Positions 49,140-61,164 are shown, numbered from the stretch's first letter. The stretch is DNA of 64,000 nt from Lamellibrachia satsuma (GCA_033239005.1 BSQZ01000126.1:665001-729000); one strand, 5' to 3'. Made by a program: numbers and translations. Notes: generated by a model from the sequence alone, not told the origin.

Positions 49140-50025
49140 TGAAAGTGTTGACCACATCATTGAATTTATTAAATATAACTATTTACCAAGCTAATGGTGC
49201 TCTTCCTTCTTGTTCACCGCTTTATATGTTTGAGGGTCAGATGCAACATTCATGCTTCTTTTGTCCAACCTCTTTGTTCTTTTTATTCGACGAACCAAGT
49301 TGTTCTCACAAACTTGCAGCTGCAATGGTTGATGTTATGTCAACGCCACTGTCTACAGACCATAGAGGCATGCCGGTGCAACACGCTCACTCAGAACTTT
49401 CCCTTTCAGCATTTTTAAAATGTTTCTCTCCAACATGACTCCCTCTACGTTTCTCCAAGCATTTGCTCCCGCTTGTATACGACGTCTTTTTTCTACCCCA
49501 TCCTCCGTAACCTTTCATCTAAGGTACACAAAGCCATCCACTTGCTTGATCTCCTTACCGTCCAAACTGATGGTCAGCTCCTCTCTCTGGTGTCCAACCC
49601 ACGTCCGTGCTTCTTGATCGCCCCTTCCATTCCTCCAACACTTCCTGTAGTTCTTGTTTGTTCTCTGCTATTTTGGCCAAATCGTCTGCATACACCATCT
49701 TCCTGAGAAGGTCCACAAATCCCATTGCCAATCTCCCATGCATCTCCAACCATTTCTCTACCAGCTGTATTAATGCAAACATCCCATCAGTCGTTCCTTT
49801 TCCCTTTCTGAATCCCTGTTGTTCTTCTCCGAATTCTTGATCTACTCTCTTTATGATCCTCCCATCCAGGGTCCTCTCTAGCAGCTTCATGATGTGACTT
49901 AGAAATGCGATGCCTCTGTATTTCCCAGGTCTTGCGCATCTCCCTTCTTCTACAATATTGGGACAATTAGCCCTGTTCGCTACTCGTCTGGTACGTTACC
50001 TTTCCTCATACATGTATTCACTACA
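49140..50025 (-). mobile_element. Non-LTR retrotransposon fragment (RT), copy 2
   Basis: Minus-strand pieces: 'RTGLIVPIL', 'KKGDAQDLGN', 'MKLLERTLDGRIIKRVDQEF', 'GEEQQGFRKGKGTTDGMFAL', 'GRLAMGFVDL', then 'MVYADDLAKIAENKQELQEV' (YADD box intact), followed by the C-terminal part. The middle of the palm domain (after GFVDL) is deleted. Same insertion as 41930-42720. Confidence 0.85.
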
Positions 50026-50152
50026 GACAGATCAACATACACTTCTTTATAGATTAGATAGAGTACACAGAATATATAGTTTTCAATGTCTGCATACACA
50101 TATTGAAAACTAAAGCTGACTGAGTGTTATTGTTTCTGTATCCTACCTACAC

Positions 50153-50245
50153 AAATGCAGAAGTTCCCGCTTAGTATGAAGGGCAGATACCACAGTGGGA
50201 ACAGTATCACACCCCTCAGTGTCTATATCATCCCCAAAACAATCT
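50153..50245 (+). pseudogene. Exon C of the duplicated gene (copy 2, splice sites lost)
   Basis: Homologous to 44435-44524 but with the acceptor changed to ACAC and no donor after 'ccccaaaaca'. Confidence 0.5.
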
Positions 50246-50485
50246 CCCTGCTTGCTACATTTGACTAGAATATTTAAACTAAAAGTTATAAATACTGACT
50301 AATTCAGAGAAACTACACTGAAAACTAACGTCTCATTTAGATGTGTTGATTATATTTGTTACGCTAATGTGCAAGTTGCTCCTGTGAAGCAGGGCAGTTT
50401 AGGCTTTGTACATTTCTTGAGTGTTTTCAGCCCTGAGTTGGAAATGGATTGAGATAGCCTACTGGACAATTTCGGGAGCTGTGCA

Positions 50486-50979
50486 GCACCAAGAGTCAGT
50501 GGGATAGGGCCCACAGCTCTTCCAGACATTCACCGTACACACCAGTCACATTACCAAAGTGATGTTGTCAGCGAAGCATCTCGTCTCTGGTAGATCCAAT
50601 TCCCAGGTATATTTCTGGGGAAAATATTCAAATATACCTGGAAAAGCTTTGTTTCATGATGGTGACCATGTCACGTTTATGGCATGATTTTCAGTGGGCC
50701 ACCAATCACATATACTACTATATGACATCCACAGTTATATAAAATATACAAGTAAAAGCTTGGTTTTCTTTTCAAGTAATCCAAATTGAAGCATTGATTA
50801 TGACCATATCAGCTTTCGTTTGATACGACGCGGCTTATCAGTAACAGGTGCTTGAATAAAGGAAAGTTAATCACTGTAGCTCACTGCTGTGTTTGCAGTG
50901 TGCTCTGAGTATAACCATGTACATGCAAGGGTGCTGTGGTAACTGATCTGATCTCCAGATCCAGAATGTGATCAACTAG
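50486..50979. other. Unassigned sequence
   Basis: No feature is seen. Confidence 0.3.
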
Positions 50980-51125
50980 ACTGCCTGCAACCATGATGGT
51001 GACACGGCACAGATAGAAGCTGCCAAGGTCCGTGAGGACCTGAAAACAAAGGCATCTAATACCAAGGGAACTCCAAACCAGCTGATCTCTGACTCGTTAC
51101 TGTCCACCACTGTTTGTGGAAGCAT
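50980..51125 (+). pseudogene. FLYWCH/MULE-type transposon-derived fragment
   Basis: The frame reads 'NHDGDTAQIEAAKVREDLKT' then 'KASNTKGTPNQLISDSL'. A His-x-x-Gly/Asp start, 'AK.R..LK.KA....TP.QLI...L', is the spacer helix that follows the FLYWCH zinc finger in MULE-like transposases. A stop lies just upstream and there is no transposase core. Confidence 0.5.
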
Positions 51126-52240
51126 CACCCCAAAAACCCATCTTCCACCACTGATCTGACTATCAATGATACCTGGAAGACAACTGGTGACAAGATCATC
51201 TCATACACACTTGCATTAGGCTAAAGTGACTTTGACTTGTCATTGAATGTTATGTTATTGTAGCAATAATGATAAAACTGCAAACTGATTTTCACTTGTC
51301 AACTATCATAGAAAAACGGGGCAGATGTCTGGGGGGGGGAGCAAATATACTAGGAGGCGGATTTATATCGCTATCAGTTGTGGTATCATTGATATTTCAT
51401 CAAATTTACTGGAAAGTTTGAGTCTTCAACATCCTAATCTCCAACATGTATTCTCCATGGGGACATTTTTAATTACTACAAAGGGCAAACCCTACAGCCA
51501 CATGTAACAGCATTGTACAAGTGACCAGTGACATGTTTAGTATGAGAAACTTGTGGGCTGAACATTAGGCTTGGATAAACAAGGGGCTGCAATCAAGTGG
51601 GGTAGGCTTCCTCTCTCACACAAAGGGAATGAGCAGGCAGGTGCCCTTAATTGGCAATCTCTGTAAATAAACCTTGTACACTGAGAAAGAAAATGAGGCC
51701 TGAATGGTCTGATTTTGGTTTTACTGTCTGTTACAGTAACTTAGTATTTCTTTTTGATGCAAATGCTTGATTATATTGTTCTTGGTCACAATGTTTCAAT
51801 ACCAGAGTAGACAGTGTCTATGCTGTAATGTTGACAACTTCCTGGCTGTTACCAGATTCAGGGTGACATGCTAATAGCAGACAAATATGATTTTAAAAGT
51901 AATATAAGTAAATATATAATGGTAAATATTAACAGTATTAAGTCAATAATTCTAACAAAATCAATTCCAATTCCAAAAAAATAAATTTCGGAAAAAAATT
52001 CAATTAAAAAAAATGTTGAAGTCAATTCCAATTCCGGAACTGGAATTGAGGGTCAGTTCCAATTCTGGAATGGAATTGACCACATGCCTGAAGTATATTC
52101 ATGACAATATCTTGTCTCTGTGTACTACAGCAACAATCATGAACAGTATAATTGAATTGAAACAAGCTTATGTCTGTGGGGCTTTTGTCCATGCACCATA
52201 CTATCTAGCAGATGCTTTCAGTATAATACCTAATAATTAT
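51126..52240. other. Unassigned sequence
   Basis: G-run at 51332-51341. A 'caattccaattccggaactg' cluster (51961-52080) forms a small tandem/palindromic repeat. No gene recognised. Confidence 0.35.
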
Positions 52241-52251
52241 ATATATATATT

Positions 52252-52306
<55 letters not shown>
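52241..52306. repeat. (AT)n microsatellite
   Basis: AT dinucleotide run. Confidence 0.95.
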
Positions 52307-52310
<4 letters not shown>

Positions 52311-52888
52311 TATATATACGTGTAGGCAGGTATATGTGTGTGCATGCAGCATTTATAAGGTAAAGATATCACAAGCATAGATCTGCATTTGGTCCAATAA
52401 CAATATTCATGCATTATGTTATCAAAATCGAGTGTCAGATATAAAATAAGGAACCCCATAGAAAGTGTACCTATGGGTCCATATTTTGTTATGTAATTTG
52501 GACCCCTTATAGAATTTTGACCTCCCTGGCCCATTGAAAACAGTGCAATGTTGATTAGATAATATAATGCACTTTGGAGCTAGGATGCTACAATTTTGGT
52601 TACATGCGTTTGGTTATGTTACCAGTGGCATTCATCAAACTGACCGAACAGATTCATTAAAAACATTAAGAGATCAGTGAAAGACCCATTGGTTGGATTA
52701 ACATGGCTCCATAGGGAAAATGCTTTTCCCTGTGGTTGATTACTTTTTACATTCTATATGACACTGGCACTCTTATAATCTAAAAATAATTTATACAAGA
52801 GAAAGTTTCTCACATTGTGATTCATTTTTATTATGCAAAAGATGAATTTTGTAAAATTTTCAAGTCACTGTATGTGTAATCTTTTCAG

Positions 52889-53212
52889 ATGAAGGATTCA
52901 CCATTGGTTCGTACAAGTACAGGTACTAGTTTTGAAGCATCCAGCGCTACGGGTGATGCCGTCAATCTTTACATTACGGATGTCACCTTTAGTGCCATCA
53001 CTGCTACTACTGCTGTGGCACCACATTCAATTGATGCTGAAATGCAAATTGATCCGGTAACGATATTTCAAGTGCGACACTTCGCGAATGCTGCTGTAGT
53101 CACGGATGACATTATTGCACCAATGAACGTTGATCATGACTACTCCTATGTGAAGCTTCCATCAGATTCAGTGAGAATAAAGACATTGGTGCAGATGATG
53201 CACACTATGTGA
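52889..53212 (+). CDS. Single-exon candidate, Thr/Ala/Ser-rich, unidentified
   Basis: A strong acceptor ('aatcttttcag') directly precedes ATGAAGGATTCACCA, and the frame stays open for 107 codons to TGA. Peptide: 'RTSTGTSFEASSATGDAVNL', 'YITDVTFSAITATTAVAPHS', then a Met/Asp/Val-rich end. Codon use looks like coding sequence (balanced, G/C at third positions). It has no recognised domain. It may be the last exon of a gene whose earlier exons I did not identify, or part of an element such as the FLYWCH scrap upstream. Confidence 0.35.
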   Translation: MKDSPLVRTSTGTSFEASSATGDAVNLYITDVTFSAITATTAVAPHSIDAEMQIDPVTIFQVRHFANAAVVTDDIIAPMNVDHDYSYVKLPSDSVRIKTLVQMMHTM

Positions 53213-53479
53213 TAACAGCGACATAACCAAGGATGACTCAAGCAGCTCCGACACCTATGAGAAAGAGAAGAAGTTTGTCATTCGTGAGAAAAACTTATGT
53301 CACTTTTCTGCACCTGCCACACACCAAACAGCCATAAACTGTGACACAGGTTGTACTCATGTATAATCTATCAGCCAAGGTCTTTCGGATACTGGGGTGT
53401 CTGTCAGAGGCAAGTGTGCTGATTTCTACCCCTGGATGAGTGAAAGGTGAATTGAGTCTGTTAGGTGTACATGTACTAT
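53213..53479. other. Unassigned sequence
   Basis: No feature is seen. Confidence 0.3.
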
Positions 53480-53880
53480 CAGTCAGAATAAGTAGTGTAT
53501 TGGTGTATATTTACTGCCAGTAGTGTATTGGAACAGATGGTTGGTGTGCAAGTACTATCAGTCAGAACAAGTTGTGTATTGATACATATGATTGGTGTAC
53601 ATTTACTGTCAGTACAAGTAGTGTATTTGGTAGAGAATGAGACGCTTGGTTTACATTTGCTGTCGGTAGGAACAAGTAGTAGATTCAGTCAGAACAAGTA
53701 GTATATTGGATACACATGATTGGTGTACATTGACTGTTGGTAGGAACAAGTAGTATATTGGTATGCATGATTGGTGTACATTTACTGTCAGTCAGAACAA
53801 ATAGTATTGTTACACATGATTGGTGTACATTTACTGTCCAATCAAAACAAGTAGTGTATTGGCATTGGTACAGATGATGA
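53480..53880. repeat. Minisatellite of about 50 bp (tgattggtgtacatttactg...)
   Basis: Seven to eight diverged units of 'tgattggtgtacatttactg' + 'tcagtcagaacaagtagtgt' + 'attggtacaca'. Confidence 0.85.
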
Positions 53881-54451
53881 TGGTGAAACAGTTAAAATGC
53901 CTTGGCTTTATAAAGATTAATTATTTCCTAAGCTAAACTACCAGTATATTTGATATGTTGTAGCATAATAATGATGTGTGTAACTGTGATATCCATGTTC
54001 CAGGTTGTATTTCACTGTGTTTAGTCAATGTTTAGTGTTGGTTTCAGTCGTTCTAGTTAGCCTTATTTCTTTGGTAATTGTTTTTCTATGTGAATAAACT
54101 TTTGATATATATTATGTTGGTCTCAATATAAATGAAATTGTGTGTAGTGACATGCAAGATGCTGCAGGTAACATTTTTGTTGACAGAAGTGGGATATGAA
54201 TAAGAAGGCATTCACATAATTCAGTTAATAATATTTTAGTGGGAATTTGTCTATATCAGATTATCAGTACACTCACCTATGTCAGGACAACCTCCATAGC
54301 TAAACTTTCCATCAATTCAATTCGGTTCAGAATAGACATCACAGATCCTTCCCACATCGCACGATGGGATTACTTGCCTTGCCTTTCCTGAGCCTGAAAT
54401 GTAATTTGTCAGGGTTATTTGATAGCACTAATTCTATAATTACCATAATAG
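53881..54451. other. Unassigned sequence
   Basis: No feature is seen. Confidence 0.3.
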
Positions 54452-55990
54452 TTGCAAATCACCGGGAGTGGATGGGATTCCTCCAAAATTACTAATGGAA
54501 ACAGTAGAACAAATCAGTATACCACTTGCAAGAGTATTCAACTTGTCATTAAAAGAGGGAGTTGTTCCGTTTGAATGGAAAGAAGCAAACATCTTACCAT
54601 TATTTAAAAAGGGTTCGAGAAATAAGTCAGAGAATTACAGACCAGTGAGTTTAACGTCAGTGATTTGTAAATTATTAGAAAGGTTAATTAAAGACCATAT
54701 GGTGGACTTCCTTGTTAAGCACAAATTATTAAATTCATCTCAACATGGATTCCTTAAAGCGAGGTCATGCTTAACAAATATGTTATGTTTTTTGGAAGAA
54801 ATCACTAAGTGAATAGACGTTGGAACGCCAGTAGATATTATCTACTTAGATTTTCAGAAAGCTTTTGACAAAGTGCCACATCAAAGATTACTACTTAAAT
54901 TAAAAGCCCATGGTATCGGGGATAGCATAACTGACTGGATAGAACAATGGCTGACTGACAGAAGACAACGAGTTGTAGTAGATGGAGAAGTTTCAAATTG
55001 GAAATCGGTTTTGAGTGGGGTACCTCAAGGATCAGTATTAGGACCTATATTATTCTTAATTTATATCAATTAATTGGACGACAGTATAACAAGTAACGTT
55101 CTGAAATTTGTGGATGACGCAAAACTGTTTAGAAAGGTTAATACTGATGGTGATAAACAACATTTACAAAACGATCTAGACAGATTAGTGAAATAGTCTG
55201 ATAAATGGCAGATGTTGTTCAATGCCTACATACAGGACATGGGAACTTGAATGTAAACTATAAAATGGGAGATACTGTTCTGGGTACTACTGTAAAAGAA
55301 AATGACTTAGGAGTTACAATAAGCGCTGATATGAAAGTTTCAGAGCAGTGTGCTATTGCAGCTTCAAAGGGTAATCAAATTCTTGGATTGATTAGAAGAA
55401 ACATAACATACAAGGGAAAAAGTTAATTATACCTCTTTATAAAGCAATAGTTAGACCTCATTTACAATACCGTATACAAGCATGGAGACCATATCGTAAG
55501 AAGGATATAGATACGCTTGAACGCATACAAAGGAGAGCAACTAAAATGATTCCAGATATGAGAGACCTGAGTTATGAAGAACGCCTGAAAGAATGTGGTT
55601 TAACAACTCTAGAGACAAGGAGTTTAAGAGGAGATCATATTGAAGTTTTTAAGATATTGAATGGGTATGAAAATATTGATAGAAATATGTTTTTCTCACT
55701 CAAGAAGGATAGCAGAACTAGAGAACATGAGGTAAAATTAGTAAAGGATCAATGTAGATTGGATATCAGGAAGCACTCGTTCTCACAGAGGACAATAAAT
55801 GAATGGAACAAATTGTCTACAGATTGTGTAACTGCTAGCAGCGTGAATATGTTTAAAAACAAGGTTGACACATATCTCAGGAGGGCGGGCTATAAGTAGA
55901 TGATCATTGTTGGACTCTCGATAAGCCAATGGCTTCCTTGTCCACTTGCCATCTGGGCCTTTGGCTTGGATGGCAAATCTTGTTAAAACT
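54452..55990 (+). mobile_element. CR1/jockey-like LINE, best copy (RT domain to 3' end)
   Basis: A 5'-truncated copy that begins at the start of RT ('SPGVDGIPPKLLMETVEQ'). It keeps the fingers ('SENYRPVSLTSVICKLLERL'), motif A ('DFQKAFDKVP'), motif B ('LSGVPQGSVLGPILFLIYIN') and motif C as 'FVDDAK' (one Ala-to-Val change before DD). It then keeps the thumb ('[20 protein letters not shown]', '[20 protein letters not shown]', 'LSYEERLKECGLTTLETRSL', 'ENIDRNMFFSLKKDSRTREH') and ends 'YLRRAGYK'. Several stops and a frameshift near 55200 inactivate it. The 3'UTR 'tgttggactctcgataagcc...ggcaaatcttgttaaa' recurs at 8.7, 16.9 and 25.8 kb. No poly(A) is present, as in CR1-like lineages. Confidence 0.9.
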
Positions 55991-56195
55991 GTGAACATTA
56001 CATACTGTCAGTCGTTAATTATTGTTATTTAAATTATTACACTGCACCAAACAACAAGGTGTTGTGGTGGGCTACAGAGAGGGGTGATTACAAGTATGAA
56101 TATTAATATAATCATGATTACAGTAATTATTGCAATCACAATTACTAATGTAGTTATGATTACAATCATTATTACAATCACGATTACGGTAACAT
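55991..56195. other. Degenerate 'attacaat' repeats
   Basis: Short irregular repeats of 'atgattacaatcat' (56080-56195) just before the (AT)n run. Confidence 0.5.
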
Positions 56196-56199
56196 TTAA

Positions 56200-56258
<59 letters not shown>
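56196..56258. repeat. (AT)n microsatellite
   Basis: AT dinucleotide run. Confidence 0.95.
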
Positions 56259-56260
<2 letters not shown>

Positions 56261-58039
56261 CATATGAATTAAATAAACCTTCATGTTATTATTGTCATCA
56301 ATGTTATTCAACACAAAATCAAATACAATATTAAAATACAGTCACGGTACACTTCATTAGATTAGATTCAAAATAAAGAGAAAAGCCTGCTTGCATTGCC
56401 ATTGTAGTTCGGACCTCGCCCTCGGGCTAGGTAAAAGAAATATGCAGAAAAAATAGAATTATTAAAATGGCAATGATTCGATAACAATTGAAATACTGAC
56501 CTGCTAGCTATAGGGCGAATCAATGAGGCGGCACGCAAATCATGCAATGACAGCAGACCAACATCTAGCACCGCCCTGTTTGTGCATATCACTACAAATT
56601 AAATCATCGTCTTCGCCTTCGTACGGTGATGCAAGCACCAACGCGGTTGGGCACACGGTGCTGCATAGCCATAGCCATAGCCTAGCCCTAGCCTAGGCAT
56701 AGTGGCTTCCCCGGCGCAGCATGATGACTCAACGTAAACGTGCGCATACACAGGGACGCAGTTTCCACAGGATCACCACATCACATTACCTAGTCAGGAA
56801 TCGTTGACAGTCATAGCGCTGTTGTAATTTTTCCTGAATCCAACGTCAACAAAGGCGAAGCCACCTGGAGTCTGGAGCGTGACTCGCACACTCGGTTACA
56901 CTTTACGACTGTCAACCGTTGTTTCCGTGTGGCCTGTCGAACTAGACTCTTCGTCTGTGGTTTCCATTTCTCCAAAGATAGACAACTATTACGGATGTTC
57001 AGTAAACCACTAATCTCTAGTAGCAGATCTGGTAAAAATGTCACAAGCGATGCATCTATCTTGTCAACAAGTAAAAAATAGTTCCGGTATTCCGTTATCG
57101 CATATTTTCGTTGGTTAGCGTCTCGTGTGTTCGAGAAGTGTGGCGTTTTCCATGATTTGTTGCGTGTTTTGTTGTAATTTCTTTAACTTTCTTTATTTGG
57201 GGCGAACAAAAACGTATTTTGTTGACGTGTGTAAACATTTTTATATATAACAGAGACCCATATCTTTTTTTTCGCTCCAGAATGCCTATTTACGAAATAA
57301 ATCGCAAAAAATAAAAAAATTACATTGATATACGCGGCTCAAACCACTTGTTTCGAGAACAAGATGGCGATACGCAGTGATGCATTTTGTCGATTTTTGT
57401 CTCGAACAAAATCAGTTTTTCAGTTTATCTCATAAATTAGCAGGTATCTGTCACCATTAATGCAAAGTTAGATAATATATATATTTAAATATACGATATA
57501 ACACTAAATTGCTTCAGTTCCCCTTTAACTTAACGAATGATATGATTATTTCTGCCCGCTATGTAAGTCAATGATTCAAACATATGCAACAAATGGAATA
57601 TGAAACCATCAAAAGCTGAGAGAGATGTATTCTGGAATGACTGTTTTGCCCTGCCGTTGAATGGCTGGAACTTTTTCAAATGGTCGACTTAGTCAGTCTT
57701 GGTGTTGGGATGAATAGGCTTGCCAGGGCTGTAAAGCTTTTCGAACTGTATGTCTGTGTGCGTGCGTGCGCGTGTCTGTGTGCCTGTGTGTGCGTGCGTA
57801 CTTGTGCGTGCGTGTGTTTGTGCGCGCGTGCGTTCTGTCAACTTCCATGCCTTGTCCGGCTATTGCCATATATTCACACGACTACCAGTATTCTAAATCA
57901 GTAATTGACATTTGCCGAAACATCTTTATTAAATATATTAGACGTTGAAACATTACCAAATCCATTTGTTCGAGAGGTCACTCAGAAGTACGAATTAACA
58001 GCAGGGTAGAATTAAATTACGTCGTTGTAATTAACATAT
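56259..58039. other. Unassigned sequence with a CpG-richer patch
   Basis: 56600-57070 is richer in CpG, and on the minus strand an ATG near 56972 opens METTDEESSSTGHTETTVDS before a possible GTAAAG donor. This could be a first exon on the minus strand, but I cannot support it further. A (TGCG)n-like run lies at 57745-57835. No other gene is seen. Confidence 0.3.
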
Positions 58040-59608
58040 GTGTCAACCAGTCTACACGATGGAGTTGACAAAGTTTATGTCACAAAGATGTTTTGCCAAC
58101 CGAACCGATAGCGTTACTGGCAACATAGAGCAGCTCGGTCCGGTCGCAATTTCAATTGGAGAACCAACCTTCTGAAGGCATTTTTTGTTGCTAAAAAGGC
58201 CACTTAACAGATAATTTATGGTTTTTGCTGTATTTCGTCCTTCAAATTGGCACAAAATGATGGCCTCTACCGCGGTAACTTTACCGCACATCTGGCGTGT
58301 TCCGTGAGTGAGATCAAATATAGCATTACGGGTGCTGTATGTTAGCACAAATGATAAGTTACATCTGGACACCTTCTCCAATCACAGGAAGCTGTTTTCG
58401 GTACTTTCAGTGTAAAGTTTATCGTGTCCGCGATATGTTGCAATGTGGCTCAGTGGCAAGTTTGGTCAATGGTGACGTTTGAACTATATCACGGTTTGGA
58501 AAGATACGCCGGAAAAGCGACGTCAATACCAATATCTTTCTTATCTATACCGAACTGACATCTGTTCTAAAGGGGCACATGAAATAATATGAAGAGTCCT
58601 ATCAGCATATATCGAGACAGTTTAACATGATACAGTTTAACTGTGGTGATTATGGAATTATGGTGTTATGTTATGATGACAGCGCTAAGGTAAAGCTACT
58701 TATATCCTTTACAGGTCCGTCCTCGGGGTTTTAAAAAGGGGGTTCGGGTATATACAATCAGCTGGGGATTTATGGGATGATTTCTGAAAAAAATTACAGT
58801 TAAGCAAAATTGTCCCAAAAGGGAGGGAGGGGGTTCGAATCCGAAGCCCTCCTGGGATCGGGCAAGCGTTTAGACTAAACTTAAAACAACTCCCACAATT
58901 GAGGCTGACACTGAAAGTCAGAGTCTGTTCTCGGACGAAGCAGGCTCACCAACTGGTGATAAACACACATTCGAGAACCAGCAAAAATTATGGTGACAAA
59001 CAGTGGCGCCACATCGTGGAGCCTGTGAGTGAGCCATTGTTGGACACACGATAGCCTGTCATCAGTGTACAGTGACGTATTGGGGGGGGGTGTGACGAGT
59101 GACAATAGGGCACGCCCCTTTGGTTAAATTTGTTTCGCATATAATACGTTGAGCTAACTAATGCTTCCCCCGGCCTCCCATTTGGGAGATCCTAGATACG
59201 CCACTAATAGTGTATTTTTATTGTAAAGAATATACTAACTTTATCATCTTCCTGCCTTGGTAACTAAGTCAGAAACAAGACTTCTCAACTCATGTCGGTC
59301 TGCAGCTTGTTTGGCGGCCTAGCCCCAACTGAGGTACTTGTTTGGCGGCCTGGCCCCAGCTGGGGTACTTCCCCTCCACAGTTCAACTCCTGGTAGTTTT
59401 AGGTATTTCTTTCTTGCTTTCTTTCTTTCTTTCTTGCTTTACGTTACTAATATCGAGGAACAAACTCTACACGAGGAATAGTCGTCCTAGTTTTCGTGTT
59501 GCTTTGGGGGTCCACGTCGAAGCTGTTTTTGCTATGCTATTGTCATCATCACCATCTCCGGTGAGCGAGTAATTTTTTTTCAAAAGTTCTTTGCCGGAAA
59601 TCTTCACT
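58040..59608. repeat. Left arm of a very large inverted repeat
   Basis: About 1.57 kb that is the reverse complement of 61165-62884. Shared landmarks: 'gtgtcaaccagtctacacga', an ORF that starts MEKVSRCNLSFVLTY (minus strand, 58052-58381), 'ggtccgtcctcggggtttta', a G-run, the 'tttggcggcctggccccagc' repeat (two units), and 'aaagttctttgccggaaatc' at the inner end. Confidence 0.95.
58052..58381 (-). CDS. ORF in the left arm of the inverted repeat, unidentified
   Basis: 109 codons: MEKVSRCNLSFVLTYSTRNA, then 'DLTHGTRQMCGKVTAVEAII' and 'LCQFEGRNTAKTINYLLSGL', ending 'LAKHLCDINFVNSIV'. The right-arm partner (62535-62771) keeps the first 70 or so codons with few changes, then shifts frame. No domain recognised. 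It is probably part of whatever element the arms represent. Confidence 0.3.
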   Translation of the reverse strand: MEKVSRCNLSFVLTYSTRNAIFDLTHGTRQMCGKVTAVEAIILCQFEGRNTAKTINYLLSGLFSNKKCLQKVGSPIEIATGPSCSMLPVTLSVRLAKHLCDINFVNSIV

Positions 59609-59745
59609 ATTTCATATTCCATTCAATAATTTATATCCCATTCACGATTGTTTGTTATGTAAGAATCCGGGAATGAGTCACATTTGGTAATTAACAATTA
59701 AAAGCTTAATACGTGAAGCTGCGAACACCTACTTTGTCCCATCGC
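59606..59745. repeat. Dispersed repeat, paralogue of 35385-35535
   Basis: Begins exactly where the left arm of the inverted repeat ends. See 35385-35535. Confidence 0.8.
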
Positions 59746-59776
59746 ATCAATAATTTATATTCCATTCACCATTGTT

Positions 59777-59813
59777 CGCACGCACGTACGCACGCACGCA
59801 CGCACCACGCACG

Positions 59814-59852
<39 letters not shown>
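59777..59852. repeat. (ACGC)n/(AC)n microsatellite
   Basis: ACGC units then AC dinucleotides. Confidence 0.95.
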
Positions 59853-60258
59853 CACATGTACATACAGCGTTCAGCGAAAACAATGGAAACCGGAATGTCT
59901 TTGTTCGCGTCTGTTTCATTTATGTGTAACCCGCCCTTCTGAGATATTTGTTATTTTTGTTTGACGCTGTTAGCATTTACAGTTCTGGTTAAAAACAAGT
60001 ACGCTAGGCCTCACTTCTTCTTTTCGTTGTTACTATTATTATGTTTTGCGATCAGTATGTTGCATAAAACAAAACTGGTACTGTTTACCGACCACCTGAT
60101 TTTATAATTATTAATACGTGTACAAGTTTAACATAGTATTATTATCAGTGTTACTTCGAGGTGAGATCAACCAGAATTGTTAATGTCAAAAAAAGGTGGA
60201 AAGGGACGTCATTTAAACCATAAAATAGAACATTAAAAACAGACAAAGATATTTTTTC
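59853..60258. other. Loop sequence of the inverted repeat, unassigned
   Basis: 'gaaaacaatggaaaccgg' to 'cacaatattgc'; no feature is seen. Confidence 0.3.
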
Positions 60259-60900
60259 ACAATATTGCTCTCAAGGACATATTGAAACTTCAACGTGTGC
60301 AAAACTGTTTGGCAAGGGTAGTTACCCGGTCTCTTCCTTTCTCTCACTCAGTACCACACTCGTAAGTCATTGCATTAGCTCCGTGTCTGATAACGTATTA
60401 GTTTTAAGATATGTACAGTTACCTATCAAAAAGTTTCATTGGCTCCGTGTCCGATATCGTATTAGTTTTAAGATCTGTACAGTTTCCTATCAAACAGTTT
60501 CATCCAAGCAACCAACATATTACATTCACTGCTCACTCCTGCAAGACAGCGCAGACAGCTTCGATCATCTAATTCTAATCTACTTTTTGTTCCCAGTTTT
60601 AACACAACTGTGGGAACTAGAGCTTTTTCAGTTGCTGCACCGACTCTGTGGAACTCAATCCCTTTTAGTGCTAAGTATGTAGGAAATATAACAACATTTC
60701 GCCGTAAACTAAAAATCCACCTGTTTAAACCTACATATCCTCTATAACTCCCCAGCGTATAAATTCAACTGTTTACAACTGAAACTGCTGATCGATTATT
60801 AACTGTTCAACCCCTTTTGTTTTGGTGCGCTGCCGAGCTTGGGTCTCCCGAGGATTTTAGCGCAATAGAACTATACTATATATTATTATTATTTATTATA
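60259..60900 (+). mobile_element. L2/CR1-like LINE fragment (ORF end and 3'UTR)
   Basis: Pieces in different frames: 'LKLQRVQNCLARVVTRSLPF', 'SHSVPH', 'HWLRVRYRISFKICTVSYQT', 'FNTTVGTRAFSVAAPTLWNS', 'RRKLKIHLFKPTYPL', then the 3'UTR 'ggtgcgctgccgagcttgg...gattttagcgcaatagaa'. A 60-bp stretch ('attggctccgtgtc.gat...') is locally duplicated (60372-60480). It is a different family from the 54.5-kb LINE. Confidence 0.8.
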
Positions 60901-60959
60901 TCATCCCATAAATCCCCGGCTGGTTGTGTAGGAAAGACCGGAGCTAGTTGCATACAGGG

Positions 60960-61130
60960 GCACGTTGCTTATCCTCCATAGCTCCCCAGCGTACCAATCC
61001 ATCTGTTTACAACTGGAACTACTTATCAATTTGGTTTGGTGCGCTGCCGAGCTTGGATTTTAGCGCCGTAGAAGTGTTTTGTATGGCATTAAGCTGTATT
61101 GTATTATATATTAAATTAAAAGACTAAAGT
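60960..61130 (+). mobile_element. 3'UTR of a second copy of the same L2/CR1-like LINE
   Basis: 'ttatcctccatagctcccca', 'ctgtttacaactggaactac', 'ggtgcgctgccgagcttgga', 'ttttagcgccgtagaa' repeat the end of the preceding LINE. Confidence 0.75.
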
Positions 61131-61164
61131 AGCATGCCTTCGAAACACCATGCGAATATTCTGG

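Larger units (their letters stand above)
47030..50485. repeat. Segmental duplication, copy 2
   Basis: Direct copy of 40829-44775 (see there). It contains an extra 237-bp tandem repeat (47757-48300) and lacks the 77-bp minisatellite. Confidence 0.85.
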
